Shown in pieces: positions 43,719 through 53,202 of a stretch of 64,000 nt of DNA. A program made the position numbers and the translations under genes. This DNA comes from Sphingomonadaceae bacterium (GTDB lineage Bacteria; Pseudomonadota; Alphaproteobacteria; Sphingomonadales; Sphingomonadaceae), in assembly GCA_025359425.1 (NCBI GenBank), contig JANYGC010000005.1, forward strand, positions 1-64,000. The letters are read 5' to 3'. Each line of letters starts with the position of its first letter. Positions within the stretch are counted from its first letter, which is position 1. A model generated the notes under the pieces. The model was not told the origin of the DNA, made no database searches, and worked only from the letters and a program-made list of their open reading frames with translations.

Positions 43719-44475
43719 GTTTGGGGGTTAAGTGAAGTGTCACCGTATTGTGGTATTGTGGATCAAACCTCAGCGTGGCTTGCGCAGGAGCGACGGATGC
43801 TAATTAGTATTGCGTCCCCGGAATTATTGGAATTATTGGAATTATTGTATTGGAATTATTGAATTATTTGTCCCCAATTATTTGTCCCCGGAATTGTGTC
43901 TTGGAATTAGGTATCTGGCCGTGATTGATGACGCTGCCGCCTATATAAGCCATTGAAAGGGTGCGAATCTGATATGTGTGATGATCAAATTGATCGTCGA
44001 TCCATTGCAACCATTCGCCACGTCTACTGAGCAGTTCCATCACTTCTAGCCATTTACTTAGATCCTCATATTCGAGGAACTGTGACTTCATTTGTTTCAA
44101 CTCAAGGGCCCATGTCGCATCCATATCGTCATAAACGCATTCGAGTTTAACGGTGTCTATGCCATGCTGATCAATCGCAGTGGCAAGTTCCTTTTTAAAA
44201 GTCTCGAGCATTTCCTCCCTCAGTGGAAGAACGTACTTGCTCTGGAATTCACCCCATAAGCGATAGAAATTGGCGTTTAATCCTTCACGGATATACTGCC
44301 CTCGAGGGTCGGCCTTGGGCTCGGACTTAGATTTAGATTTCCATCCAAACATCACAGCCTCCAATCACGCGAAGTGCATGTTGATATCAAAATTACGAAA
44401 TTACGGTGAGAAATTACGAAATTAGGATTACGGTGACACTTTGGATTACGGTGACACTTTACTTAACCCCCAAAC
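43719..44475. mobile_element. AT-rich island with 29-bp terminal inverted repeats
   Basis: 43719-43747 and 44447-44475 are inverted copies, identical at 28 of 29 bases. Each includes GGGGGTTAAGT and AGTGTCACCGTA. Inside lie short direct repeats (GGAATTATT and TTTGTCCCC units at 43818-43900; GGATTACGGTGACACTTT twice at 44424-44460) and one minus-strand gene. The base composition is far more AT-rich than the surroundings. No transposase is encoded, so this would be a non-autonomous element, or a remnant related to REP/RAYT-associated repeats. Confidence 0.75.
43864..44364 (-). CDS. hypothetical protein inside the AT-rich island
   Basis: The product is 166 residues. A Lys/Ser-rich N-terminus (WKSKSKSEPKADPRG) is followed by a mostly helical, acidic body (REEMLETFKKELATAIDQHG, VYDDMDATWALELKQMKS). 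I recognise no family, catalytic motif or membrane segment. Its AT content and codon choice (frequent AAT, ATT, TTA) differ sharply from neighbours. It is bounded by inverted repeats, so horizontal transfer is likely. Confidence 0.5.
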   Translation of the reverse strand: MEAVMFGWKSKSKSEPKADPRGQYIREGLNANFYRLWGEFQSKYVLPLREEMLETFKKELATAIDQHGIDTVKLECVYDDMDATWALELKQMKSQFLEYEDLSKWLEVMELLSRRGEWLQWIDDQFDHHTYQIRTLSMAYIGGSVINHGQIPNSKTQFRGQIIGDK

Positions 44476-44540
44476 GCCACCGCCCATCTCCTCGAATCGA
44501 CCGTTCACGCATAGCCGCAACTTTCGGACGGGGACACGCA

Positions 44541-44565
44541 ATCCTTCGACAAGCTCAGGATGACC
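44541..44565. repeat. short interspersed repeat near acs
   Basis: ATCCTTCGACAAGCTCAGGA followed by TGACC contains an inverted ATCCT/AGGAT pair. I recall this string as a common interspersed sequence in sphingomonad genomes; only one copy is in this window. Confidence 0.4.
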
Positions 44566-44594
44566 GGATGTTCCCGGGGATCGACTTTGTTCAA

Positions 44595-46523
44595 TTACCG
44601 CCCCTCGCTCAGCAGCACATCGACCACGCCCGGATCGGCCAGCGTGCTGGTATCCCCCAGGTTGCTTACATCCCCCTCGGCGATCTTGCGCAAAATCCGC
44701 CGCATGATCTTGCCGCTGCGGGTCTTGGGCAGGCCGGGGGCGAAGTGGATTACGTCGGGGGTCGCGATCGGGCCGATTTCCTTGCGGACCCATTTGACCA
44801 GGTCGGCACGCACCGCGTCTGACGGGTCTTCGCCGGCGTTAAGCGTGACGTAAGCGTAGATGCCCTGCCCCTTGATCTCGTGCGGGAAGCCAACCACCGC
44901 CGCCTCGGCGACTTGGGCGTGCGAAACCAGCGCAGATTCGACTTCGGCGGTACCCATGCGGTGGCCCGAGACGTTGATCACATCATCGACCCGGCCGGTG
45001 ATCCAGTAGTATCCGTCGGCGTCGCGCTTGCACCCGTCGCCGGTGAAATACTTGCCCTTGTAGGTGGTGAAATAGGTCTGGAAGAACCGCTCGTGATCGC
45101 CCCAGACGGTGCGCATCTGGCCCGGCCAGCTTTGCGTGATGCACAGGTTGCCCTCGGCCGGTCCTTCCAGCACCGCGCCCTCGCCGTCGACGATTTGCGG
45201 CACCACCCCGAACATCGGAAAGCTCGCCGCGCCGGGCTTGAGCGCGTGCGCGCCGGGCAGCGGGGTCATCATGCAGGCGCCGGTTTCGGTCTGCCAATAG
45301 GTATCGACGATCGGGCAGCGGCCACCGCCGACCACCCGCCAGTACCATTCCCACGCCTCGGGATTGATCGGTTCGCCGACCGAGCCAAGCAGGCGCAAGG
45401 ATTTGCGGCTGGTCGCGGTGACCCAGGCATCGCCTTCACGCATCAAGGCCCGCAGCGCAGTCGGCGCGCCGTAGAAGATCTCCACCTGATGGCGGTCGAC
45501 AATCTCCCAGAAGCGGCTGTGCGTCGGGTAATTGGGTACGCCTTCGAACATCAGCGTAGTCGCGCCGTTGGCCAGCGGGCCATAGACCACATACGAGTGC
45601 CCAGTGACCCAGCCCACGTCGGCAGCGCACCAGTAGATCTCGCCCGGGCGGTAATCGAATACGTAATGGTGAGTCATCGCGGCCCAGGTGAGGTAGCCGC
45701 CGGTGGTGTGGAGCACGCCCTTGGGCTGGCCGGTGCTGCCCGAGGTGTAGAGGATGAACAGCGGATCTTCGGCCGACATTTCCTCTGACGGGCAATCGGG
45801 CGAAACCGCGTCGCGCAACGCGTGCCACCAGTGATCGCGGCCGTCGACCACGGCGGCATCGTTGCCGACATGGCGCACCACCAGTACTGCACCGACCGAC
45901 GGGCACTGCTCCAGCGCGGCATCGACGTTGGCTTTGAGCGGCACCAACTTGCCGCCGCGCATCCCCGCGTCGGCGGTGATCACCAGATTGGAATCGCAGT
46001 CCTGAATCCGCCCCGCCAGCGCCTCTGGGCTGAAGCCGCCAAACACGATCGAATGGATCGCGCCAATCCGCGTGCAGGCCAGCATCGCCATCGCCGCTTC
46101 GGGGATCATCGGCAGGTAGATCGTTACCCGGTCGCCGCGCTTGGCGCCCATGGCCTTGAGCGCATTGGCCATGCGGCAGACTTCGCCGTGCAGTTCGCGG
46201 TAGGTCAGCTTGCGCTGCTGGCTGGCATCGTCGCCTTCCCAGATGATCGCCACCTGATCGCCGCGGGTCGCCAGATGCCGGTCGAGGCAGTTGGCCGAGA
46301 CGTTGAGCGTGCCGTCGGCGAACCATTCGATCCCGAAGTCGGCTTCATCGAACGAACATTGGCTCAGCTTGGTCCACGGCTTGATCCAGTCGATCCGCGC
46401 ACTTTCCTCGCGCCAGAATGCTTCGGGCTGCTCCAGCGCGGCGGCGACCTTTTCGGAATAACCAGCCGCGTCGACATAGGCGCGGGCAGCCCATGCGGGC
46501 GGGACGGGATGCGTGGTGGCCAT
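44595..46523 (-). CDS. acs: acetyl-coenzyme A synthetase
   Basis: The product is 642 residues, the normal Acs length. Motifs: phosphate loop [66 protein letters not shown], and the C-terminal [12 protein letters not shown], whose Lys is the usual acetylation site. It makes acetyl-CoA from acetate through acetyl-AMP. The gene is probably monocistronic. Confidence 0.96.
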   Translation of the reverse strand: MATTHPVPPAWAARAYVDAAGYSEKVAAALEQPEAFWREESARIDWIKPWTKLSQCSFDEADFGIEWFADGTLNVSANCLDRHLATRGDQVAIIWEGDDASQQRKLTYRELHGEVCRMANALKAMGAKRGDRVTIYLPMIPEAAMAMLACTRIGAIHSIVFGGFSPEALAGRIQDCDSNLVITADAGMRGGKLVPLKANVDAALEQCPSVGAVLVVRHVGNDAAVVDGRDHWWHALRDAVSPDCPSEEMSAEDPLFILYTSGSTGQPKGVLHTTGGYLTWAAMTHHYVFDYRPGEIYWCAADVGWVTGHSYVVYGPLANGATTLMFEGVPNYPTHSRFWEIVDRHQVEIFYGAPTALRALMREGDAWVTATSRKSLRLLGSVGEPINPEAWEWYWRVVGGGRCPIVDTYWQTETGACMMTPLPGAHALKPGAASFPMFGVVPQIVDGEGAVLEGPAEGNLCITQSWPGQMRTVWGDHERFFQTYFTTYKGKYFTGDGCKRDADGYYWITGRVDDVINVSGHRMGTAEVESALVSHAQVAEAAVVGFPHEIKGQGIYAYVTLNAGEDPSDAVRADLVKWVRKEIGPIATPDVIHFAPGLPKTRSGKIMRRILRKIAEGDVSNLGDTSTLADPGVVDVLLSEGR

Positions 46524-46579
46524 GGGGTACTCTCCGGGTCAGGATGCTTTGGGCGGTTATGGACGCCGCAGGCCGCGCG

Positions 46580-47314
46580 TCAATAATACCACGATTGCTT
46601 CCAGCCATAGACCGACCCCACCGGCTTGCCGCTGGCATCGGTCGCAGGCTTGAAACGGAAGCGCTTGAGCGCGAGCTGGCAGGTGATCGCATTGGCCTGC
46701 GCATCCTTGCTCGGCCGCGCGACGCGGCAGCCGGTCGGACGGCCGTCTGCGCCTACGGTAACCGCGACAACGACATAATCGTTGATTCTGAGGTCGCGCG
46801 TGGCGATCGGGTAATCGCGCGCGGAGTTGATGTCGCCTGCGGTCTTGACCGCCTTGGTCACCGCGCCGCCGCCCGTCCCGCCGCCGCCGTTACCGCTGCC
46901 GGTGCCATTGCCGGGACCACCCGCGCCAGTGCCGGTGCCTTGCGTGCCCGCGCCCGAGGTATTGGCGCTGCCCGTGCTGGAGGCACGCGGCGCGGGAACT
47001 TTGGCGATCGGCTGCTTGACCGGCGGAGCGACCACTTCACGCGGGACCGCCTTCTTGCCCTCCGCGCCGCTTTTGCCCGCTGGTTCCGGCGCTTTTGGCG
47101 AAGGTTCGGGCATCGGCGGGGTGGTGACGGTGACCGAGAAAGTGTTGAGCACGGTATCGACCACTTTGGCCGCGAAATCGGGAGTGAAAGCGCGCACCAG
47201 TCCGGCGATTATCAGCACCTGCAGCACGATCACGAGCAGCGCCACGCCCACTTTGGTGCGGCGCGGCGCAGACAAGTCGAGATCGTCGTCGGTGGCGAGT
47301 TGTTCGTCCATCAT
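46580..47314 (-). CDS. TonB family energy-transducing protein
   Basis: The product is 244 residues. An N-terminal membrane anchor (about 22-42, VGVALLVIVLQVLIIAGLV) precedes a Pro/Lys region (about 65-115), a Gly/Thr-rich linker with GTGTG repeats (about 120-150) and a C-terminal TonB domain (VGADGRPTGCRVARPS, ALKRFRFKPATDASGKPV). It would link ExbBD to outer-membrane receptors; no exbB or exbD gene is near. Confidence 0.85.
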   Translation of the reverse strand: MMDEQLATDDDLDLSAPRRTKVGVALLVIVLQVLIIAGLVRAFTPDFAAKVVDTVLNTFSVTVTTPPMPEPSPKAPEPAGKSGAEGKKAVPREVVAPPVKQPIAKVPAPRASSTGSANTSGAGTQGTGTGAGGPGNGTGSGNGGGGTGGGAVTKAVKTAGDINSARDYPIATRDLRINDYVVVAVTVGADGRPTGCRVARPSKDAQANAITCQLALKRFRFKPATDASGKPVGSVYGWKQSWYY

Positions 47315-47422
47315 GCCGGTCTATGCCATTCGCAGCGAGGCCCTGCAATTGCCGCCGCTTCATCCACAGTCGCTCCGCCGGAAGCAGTTTGCATGGCGTT
47401 AGCGCCGGGTTAGGAGGCGGTT

Positions 47423-48517
47423 ATGGTCGCCTCGCCCCTTTCCGCAATCACCCGCCGCCGCGCGCTGCAAGGGCTCGGTACCGCGGCGATTGCGCTGACG
47501 CTGGGTGGCTGCGGGGAAAGCGGCAGCCTCAACTTCGCCAACCTGGAAAACTATCTGGGCGAAACCACGCTCGACGATTTCCGCGCAGCAACCGGGATCG
47601 ATGTCTCGCTCAGCGTGATCGCCAGCGAGGATGCCTTGTTCGCCCAGTTGCGGGGCGGCACCAGCGTGCCCGACGTGCTGATGGCCTCAAACCGGATGAC
47701 CGAACGGCTGGTCGCGGCGCATCTGCTCGCCCCGCTCAGCCACGCCCGACTGCCCAGCCTGCGCAATGTCGATCCGCGCTTCGCCGATCCGCCCTATGAT
47801 CGCGGACTGATCTATTCGGTGCCCTTCACCTGGCAAGTCTACGGGATCGGCTACCGCAAGTCGAAAGTGCCGGTTCCGCCGAGGGGCTGGCAGGACCTGT
47901 GCGACAATCCCGCCTTCGCCGGCCGGTTCGCGCTGCCCGCCGATGCGTCCGAACTGTACGGGATCGTCGCGCGCACTCTGGGCAAGGGGCCTGAGGATAT
48001 CGAGCTGGACGACGTGCCGCTGCTCACCACGCTGCTCCAGAACCAGCTGCCCCGGATCAAGGCGTTCCACGCCGATGACGGGCAGGACCTGCTGCTCAAC
48101 AAGGCGGTCGATCTGGTCGCCGAATTCAATGGCGACATCGCGCAGGTGATGCTCGAAGATAACGACCTCGGTTTTGTCATGCCGATCGAGGGCAGCGAGC
48201 TGACCTGCGACGGACTATGCGTTCCCGCGCATGCCGATAATGCCGGTAACGCGCACCAGTTCATCGAGTACCTGCTGCAAAGCCAGGCCGGGATGCGGGT
48301 GCTGCACACGATATTGTACCCCACCCCGAACCTTGCCGCGAAAGCGCTGATGCCGAGCGACTACCAGACCAGCGGAGTGCTGTTCCCGCCGGCCGGGCTG
48401 ATCGCCAAGAGCGCCTTTGCGCGGTGGAACCCGCCGCTCGACAGTGCCATTCAAGCCGCCGCCAAGCCACTCATCAGTCGCGGTACAGCGCCGGATACGT
48501 CACCTTCAGCTTCTTGA
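47423..48517 (+). CDS. spermidine/putrescine-type binding lipoprotein (PotD-like)
   Basis: The product is 364 residues. A twin-arginine-like ITRRRALQ and lipobox LGGC (Cys30) lead to a periplasmic binding fold (NLENYLGETTLDDFRAATGIDV, SVPFTWQVYGIGYR, LLNKAVDLVAEFNGDIAQVM). The start of the mature part is the polyamine-binding pattern. No permease or ATPase of the transporter is adjacent. The final 14 codons overlap the 3' end of msrA on the opposite strand. Confidence 0.83.
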   Translation: MVASPLSAITRRRALQGLGTAAIALTLGGCGESGSLNFANLENYLGETTLDDFRAATGIDVSLSVIASEDALFAQLRGGTSVPDVLMASNRMTERLVAAHLLAPLSHARLPSLRNVDPRFADPPYDRGLIYSVPFTWQVYGIGYRKSKVPVPPRGWQDLCDNPAFAGRFALPADASELYGIVARTLGKGPEDIELDDVPLLTTLLQNQLPRIKAFHADDGQDLLLNKAVDLVAEFNGDIAQVMLEDNDLGFVMPIEGSELTCDGLCVPAHADNAGNAHQFIEYLLQSQAGMRVLHTILYPTPNLAAKALMPSDYQTSGVLFPPAGLIAKSAFARWNPPLDSAIQAAAKPLISRGTAPDTSPSAS

Positions 48518-49085
48518 CCCGGGGGACATCCCAGCGCTGGATGTAACCATGCGTCGGGTTCTTGCGCATGAAATCCTGGTGATAGGCTTCGGCCGGGTAG
48601 AACCCCCCGCTCTCGATCCGCGTCGCGACCCGGCCCTGCAAGGGCGGACGGCTGTTGAGACCCTTGATATAGGCCGCGACGAAGGCTTTCTGCGCCGGGG
48701 TCTGCGGGAAGACGGCGCTGCGGTAGCTCGGGCCTTCGTCGGGATACTGGCCGTTCTTCTGGGTCGAATCGTGCGCCACCACGAAATAGACCTGCATGAT
48801 CTGGCCGAGCGAGACTTTGCTGGGATCGAAGGTCACGCGGATCGCTTCGGCGTGGCCGGTGCGCTCGGTGCTGACCCGGTCGTAAGTCGCATCCGCAGCG
48901 CTGCCGCCGGCATAGCCCGAGACCACGCTGGTCACGCCCTTCACATGCTCGAATGTCCCTTCCATGCCCCAGAAACACCCGCCGGCCAGAACAATGGTTT
49001 CGCTTGGCGCGGGAGCAGCAGGGGCAGCTATCGGGGCTGCGAGCATAAGCGCCGCAGTGGCGGCGAGGATCGACTTCTTGACCAT
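48474..49085 (-). CDS. msrA: exported peptide methionine sulfoxide reductase MsrA
   Basis: The product is 203 residues with an N-terminal signal peptide (LAATAALMLAAPIAAPAAPA). The catalytic GCFWG is at about residue 36, followed by VVSGYAGGSA, and HPQ-like and GYIQRW motifs near the end. It reduces methionine-S-sulfoxide, here in the periplasm. AAGGAG precedes the ATG at 49085. It is the third gene of msrB-selO-msrA and overlaps the PotD-like gene tail to tail by 44 bp. Confidence 0.93.
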   Translation of the reverse strand: MVKKSILAATAALMLAAPIAAPAAPAPSETIVLAGGCFWGMEGTFEHVKGVTSVVSGYAGGSAADATYDRVSTERTGHAEAIRVTFDPSKVSLGQIMQVYFVVAHDSTQKNGQYPDEGPSYRSAVFPQTPAQKAFVAAYIKGLNSRPPLQGRVATRIESGGFYPAEAYHQDFMRKNPTHGYIQRWDVPRVKKLKVTYPALYRD

Positions 49086-49114
49086 CAGAAAAACTCCTTC
49101 ACCCCCAGATACGC

Positions 49115-50587
49115 TCAGGTTCCGCAAAAGGTTACGTGATGCGGAGATCCATCTGCTGGAATTGCCGAATAATCCTCCCAGCCGGGCTGCGCCGCATTAG
49201 GCTGGCTGACCGCCGCGAGCATGCCACTGAACGGCGCTAGGTCCCCTGCCTCGGCAGCGCCGAGCGCGGCATCCAGCCGCTGATTGCGCGGGATATAGAG
49301 CGGATTGACCGCGTCCATCGCCGCCGCGCGAACTGCCGGATCGAGCGGTTCGAGCGCCAGACGCCCCTGCCAGCGCGCAAACCACGGCTGCAATTTGTCC
49401 GGCTCGAGCAGCTGCGCGGCGAACACGTCAAAACCTTGCGTCAAGGCGCTCGCCAGCGCACGGAACGTCATGGTAAAATCGGCTTGCTGGCCTTCGAGTA
49501 ACGAAAACAGGTCTTGCGCCAGCGCATCATCATCATCGTGCTCGGTCGCAAGCCCGAGCTTGGCGCGCAGTTCGCGCAACCAGTGCGCGCGGTAGCGCAG
49601 CGGCCAGTCCTCGAGCAGCGCCCGTGCGGTTTCGACGCCTGCCCCGTCGGCCGCCGCGATCGCCTCGATCAACGCCGAGGCAAGCTGGTAGAGGTTCCAG
49701 CGGCACACCACAGGCTGCTGGCCGTAAGCATAGCGGCCCTGCCGGTCGATCGAGCTGAACACTTCACCGGCAGAATAGGTATCCAGAAACGCGCACGGGC
49801 CGTAGTCGATCGACTCGCCCGAAATGGTGACATTGTCGGTGTTCATCACGCCGTGGACGAAGCCCAGCGCCATCCATTTCGCGACCAGCCGCGCCTGCGC
49901 CTCGGCCACCGCCCCGAGCAGCGCCAGCGGGCGGTTGGGCGCATCCAGCAGCGCTGGGTGGTGCCGGGCCAGCGCATAGTCGCACAGCCGCTCAACTGCT
50001 TCGCGCCCCTGATGCGTGGCGGCGAACTCGAAGCTGCCGATCCGCAGATGGCTGGCCGCGACGCGGGTCAGCACCGCTGCCGGGTGCGGCTGCTCGCGCC
50101 AGATCCCCGAACCCGTTGCGACCACTGCGAGGCTGCGGGTGGTCGGCACGCCCAGCGCGGCCATCGCCTCAGACACCAGATATTCGCGCAGAGCCGGACC
50201 CAATGCGCACATTCCGTCGCCGCCGCGCGAATAGGGCGTGCGGCCTGAGCCCTTGAACTGGAGGTCGAACCGCGCGCCGCCGGGCGTGACGATCTCGCCC
50301 AGCAGCAGCGCGCGGCCATCGCCCATGGTGGGATTGAACTGGCCGAACTGGTGCCCGGCATAAGCCAGCGCGGCGGGTTCGCTGCCCGGCACGGGAGCGG
50401 CGCCCGAATACCACTCCGCCAGTTGCGCGCCACCCGCCTCGCGTCCGGGCAGGCCAAGCTGAGCGGCCAGCGCGTCGTTGAACAGCACCAGTTTGGGGGC
50501 CTTGGGCACTTCGGCCTGCCACGGCGTAAACAGCCCCGGCAGCTCACGCAGGAAGCTGTTGTCGAACGTCCACGCTGCCGTGTTCAA
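49115..50587 (-). CDS. selO: SelO (YdiU/UPF0061) protein adenylyltransferase
   Basis: The product is 490 residues. The pseudokinase-fold motifs AYAGHQFGQFNPTMGDGRALLLGE, QFKGSGRTPYSRGGDGM, GVMNTDNVTISGESIDYGP and the terminal FCGT are present. SelO transfers AMP from ATP to protein Ser/Thr/Tyr and acts in redox homeostasis. Its Cys near the C-terminus is the usual redox residue. It lies 10 bp after msrB and 29 bp before msrA, so methionine repair and AMPylation are likely co-regulated. Confidence 0.93.
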   Translation of the reverse strand: MNTAAWTFDNSFLRELPGLFTPWQAEVPKAPKLVLFNDALAAQLGLPGREAGGAQLAEWYSGAAPVPGSEPAALAYAGHQFGQFNPTMGDGRALLLGEIVTPGGARFDLQFKGSGRTPYSRGGDGMCALGPALREYLVSEAMAALGVPTTRSLAVVATGSGIWREQPHPAAVLTRVAASHLRIGSFEFAATHQGREAVERLCDYALARHHPALLDAPNRPLALLGAVAEAQARLVAKWMALGFVHGVMNTDNVTISGESIDYGPCAFLDTYSAGEVFSSIDRQGRYAYGQQPVVCRWNLYQLASALIEAIAAADGAGVETARALLEDWPLRYRAHWLRELRAKLGLATEHDDDDALAQDLFSLLEGQQADFTMTFRALASALTQGFDVFAAQLLEPDKLQPWFARWQGRLALEPLDPAVRAAAMDAVNPLYIPRNQRLDAALGAAEAGDLAPFSGMLAAVSQPNAAQPGWEDYSAIPADGSPHHVTFCGT

Positions 50588-50597
50588 GGCCGCCGCG

Positions 50598-51041
50598 TCA
50601 GTCAGCCAGCTTCTCCAATGATACCGCGTTCATACAATAGCGCAGCCCGCTGGGCGGCGGACCATCGGGGAAGACGTGGCCGAGATGCGCATCGCAGACG
50701 TTGCAGACCGCCTCGACCCGCTGCATCCCGTAACCGGTATCAAGGTGGTAGCCGACCACGCCTTCGGCCACCGGCTCGGAAAAGCTGGGCCAGCCGGTGC
50801 CGCTTTCGAACTTGGTCGCGCTGTCGAACAGCGGCGTGCCGCAGCCCGCGCAGGCATAGCGGCCGGGCTTGAACAGGCTGCACATCTCGTTCGAGAACGC
50901 CCGCTCGGTCCCTTTGAGGCGCATCACGTCGTATTGGTCGGGCGAAAGCACCGCGCGCCACTCGTCCTCGCTGCGCTCGTCGCGGCGCGGCGGCGGGTTT
51001 TCGGCGCCTTTGGCCAGAGAAATCGCTTCTCCCCAATTCAT
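50598..51041 (-). CDS. msrB: peptide methionine-R-sulfoxide reductase MsrB
   Basis: The product is 147 residues. Zinc-binding CAGCG and CNVCDAH pairs, the GTGWPSF loop and catalytic RYCMNAVSL are all present. No signal peptide, so it is cytoplasmic. AGGAG lies before the ATG at 51041. It is the first gene of the msrB-selO-msrA operon. Confidence 0.95.
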   Translation of the reverse strand: MNWGEAISLAKGAENPPPRRDERSEDEWRAVLSPDQYDVMRLKGTERAFSNEMCSLFKPGRYACAGCGTPLFDSATKFESGTGWPSFSEPVAEGVVGYHLDTGYGMQRVEAVCNVCDAHLGHVFPDGPPPSGLRYCMNAVSLEKLAD

Positions 51042-51234
51042 CGCAGCTCTCCTGATTGCAGTGGCGACAGTGCAATGTGCGCCAGGACGCCCAAAATGGG
51101 AAGTCGGCGCGGATTGCGCAAGACGGGCAAGTGCTTGCCCTAATCCTGCCAAGGGCATAGCATCATGTCTGGCTCCCGCCGTGCAACGCGGCCGCCAAAC
51201 GGGGACAGCATGCGCCAGACAGTGGCTTCAGACG

Positions 51235-53166
51235 ATGGCAACTGACAGCACTGGCGCAGCGCCGTCGGCGCCATCGGTCTTCGTCAGCTACTCGCGTGAG
51301 GATCTGAAGCTGGTCCACCCGATCATCGCCGCGATCGAGGCGGCGGGTTATCCGGTGTGGTGGGACGGCATGCTCAGCCCGGGCGAGCGCTTTGCCACCT
51401 CGACCGAGGCGGCATTGGAGGGCGCGCGCGCGGTGGTGGTGCTGTGGTCGGCCAAGTCGACCGCCTCGCACTGGGTCCACGACGAAGCGACCCGCGGGCG
51501 TGACCGCGGCTGCCTGGTTCCGCTCAGCGTCGATGGCAGCAAGCCGCCATTGGGGTTCCGCCAGTTTCAGACCTACAAGGTCAACCCGCGCCGCGCCGCG
51601 CACGATCCGGGCGTGGCGGCGATGCTCCAGGCGATCGCGGCGCTGCACGATGGCCCGGCGCAGCGCCCGGTGACCGTGCTGCGCTCGCCCGGGGTGAGCC
51701 GCCGGGGTGCGCTGATCGGCGGCGGATTCGCTGTGGCCGGGGTCGCCGCTGGCGGCGTTTGGTGGAGCGGCATTCTCGCCTCCGGGGCCAAGGCCAACAG
51801 TGTGGCGGTGCTGCCTTTCGCCAACCTCAGCGGGGACAGCGAGGGCAATTATTTCTCCGACGGCCTGTCGGCCGAAGTGCGCTCGCAGCTCGCCGCCGAG
51901 AGCTTGCTGGCGGTGGCAGCGCAAACCTCATCGGCCAAAGTCGCCAAGGAAAAACAGGACGCGGGTGCAATCTCGCGTGCGCTCAATGTCGCCTATCTGC
52001 TCGAAGGGACGGTGCGCCGCGATGCGAGCCAGGTGCGCGTCTCGGTCGAACTGATCGAAGGCCGCAGCGGGTTCAGCCGTTGGGCGCAGAGCTTCAACAG
52101 CGAGCTGAGCAGTGCCTTCGCCGTACAGGAAAAGATCGCCGCCGCCGTGGTGAGCGAGCTGACCCGGCAGATGGCCGCGCAGGGTGCCAAGGGCAGCAAC
52201 AAGGAACTGGGCGGGACCCACAGCTTTGCCGCCTACGACGCCTATCTGCGCGGGCTGGATCAGTTCGCGATGGAAAGCGGGCGCGACAGCGACGAGTTGG
52301 CGCTCAAGAGCTTTCGCGCCGCAGTGGTCGAAGATGCCCAGTTCGCGCTGGCGCAGGCTGCATTGGCGCGCACGCTGGTGGTGTTCGGCAACCAGTACGA
52401 TCAGGGCGCGGCGCGCAAGGCGCGGTACGATGAGGCCATCGCCACCGCGCGCCACGCGGTCCAGCTCACTCCCAACCTCGCCGCTGCTCAGGCCACATTG
52501 GGTTTTGCCTTGATCGACGGACGACTCGATGCGCGCGGTGCGCGCCAACCTTACCGGATATCCTACGAGCTGGCCCGCGGCGATGCCGATATCCTCAGCC
52601 GGTTCGGCAATTTCGAGGCGCGCTGCGGCCGCTTCGACAGCGCCCGCCCGGCGGTCCAGCGCGCTGCCGAACTCGATCCGCTCAACGCGCGGGCCTTCCG
52701 CCAGATCGGCCTGGTCGAGTTCAGCGCGCGCAATTACGCCGCGGTTGCCGCGCCGATTGCGCAGGCGCTCAAACTCAATCCCGAGATGTCGAACGCTTGG
52801 TCGACGCTGGGCATGGCGCAGCTGATGCGCGGCGATCTGGCCGCAGCGGCGGCAAGTTTTGCCAAGGAAAAAAGCAACCTGTTTCGTATCCCCGGGCTCA
52901 CCATGGTGGCGATCAAGCAGGGCAAGAGCGCCGAGGCCGAGCGCCTGCTGGCCGAACTGACCGCCAGCGACGGCGACAACAGCCTGTACCAGCGCGCGCA
53001 GATCATGACCCAGTGGGGCCGCAAGGACGAGGCGCTGGCCTTGCTCGAAACGGGCTATGCAGCGCTCGATTCGGGGCTGATCCAGCTGCAGGTCGATCCG
53101 ACCCTCGATCCGCTCCGCGCCGACCCCAGATTTATTCGTTTGGTCAATGCGATAGGTTTCGGTTAA
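51235..53166 (+). CDS. TIR-TolB-like-TPR protein with a transmembrane segment (second copy)
   Basis: The product is 643 residues. The TIR domain (13-120) has VFVSYSRED, WWDGMLSPGERFATSTEAAL with the candidate catalytic Glu58, and VVVLWSAKSTASHWV. A helix at about 159-181 may cross the membrane. The TolB/FlgO-like module follows (about 187-310: SVAVLPFANLSGDSEGNYFSDGLS, AYLLEGTVRRDASQVRV), then TPR repeats to the end. It is paralogous to the protein at 7859 but differs by the membrane segment. It runs toward the STAND/CHAT/caspase operon, so a partnership is possible. Confidence 0.85.
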   Translation: MATDSTGAAPSAPSVFVSYSREDLKLVHPIIAAIEAAGYPVWWDGMLSPGERFATSTEAALEGARAVVVLWSAKSTASHWVHDEATRGRDRGCLVPLSVDGSKPPLGFRQFQTYKVNPRRAAHDPGVAAMLQAIAALHDGPAQRPVTVLRSPGVSRRGALIGGGFAVAGVAAGGVWWSGILASGAKANSVAVLPFANLSGDSEGNYFSDGLSAEVRSQLAAESLLAVAAQTSSAKVAKEKQDAGAISRALNVAYLLEGTVRRDASQVRVSVELIEGRSGFSRWAQSFNSELSSAFAVQEKIAAAVVSELTRQMAAQGAKGSNKELGGTHSFAAYDAYLRGLDQFAMESGRDSDELALKSFRAAVVEDAQFALAQAALARTLVVFGNQYDQGAARKARYDEAIATARHAVQLTPNLAAAQATLGFALIDGRLDARGARQPYRISYELARGDADILSRFGNFEARCGRFDSARPAVQRAAELDPLNARAFRQIGLVEFSARNYAAVAAPIAQALKLNPEMSNAWSTLGMAQLMRGDLAAAAASFAKEKSNLFRIPGLTMVAIKQGKSAEAERLLAELTASDGDNSLYQRAQIMTQWGRKDEALALLETGYAALDSGLIQLQVDPTLDPLRADPRFIRLVNAIGFG

Positions 53167-53202
53167 TTTACCTACAGGGATCGCACACCCGGAGGACGAC
53201 TC

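Noticed and set aside
43719-44475. AT-rich island as an autonomous transposon
   Set aside because: The only gene has no transposase motif; it can be at most non-autonomous.
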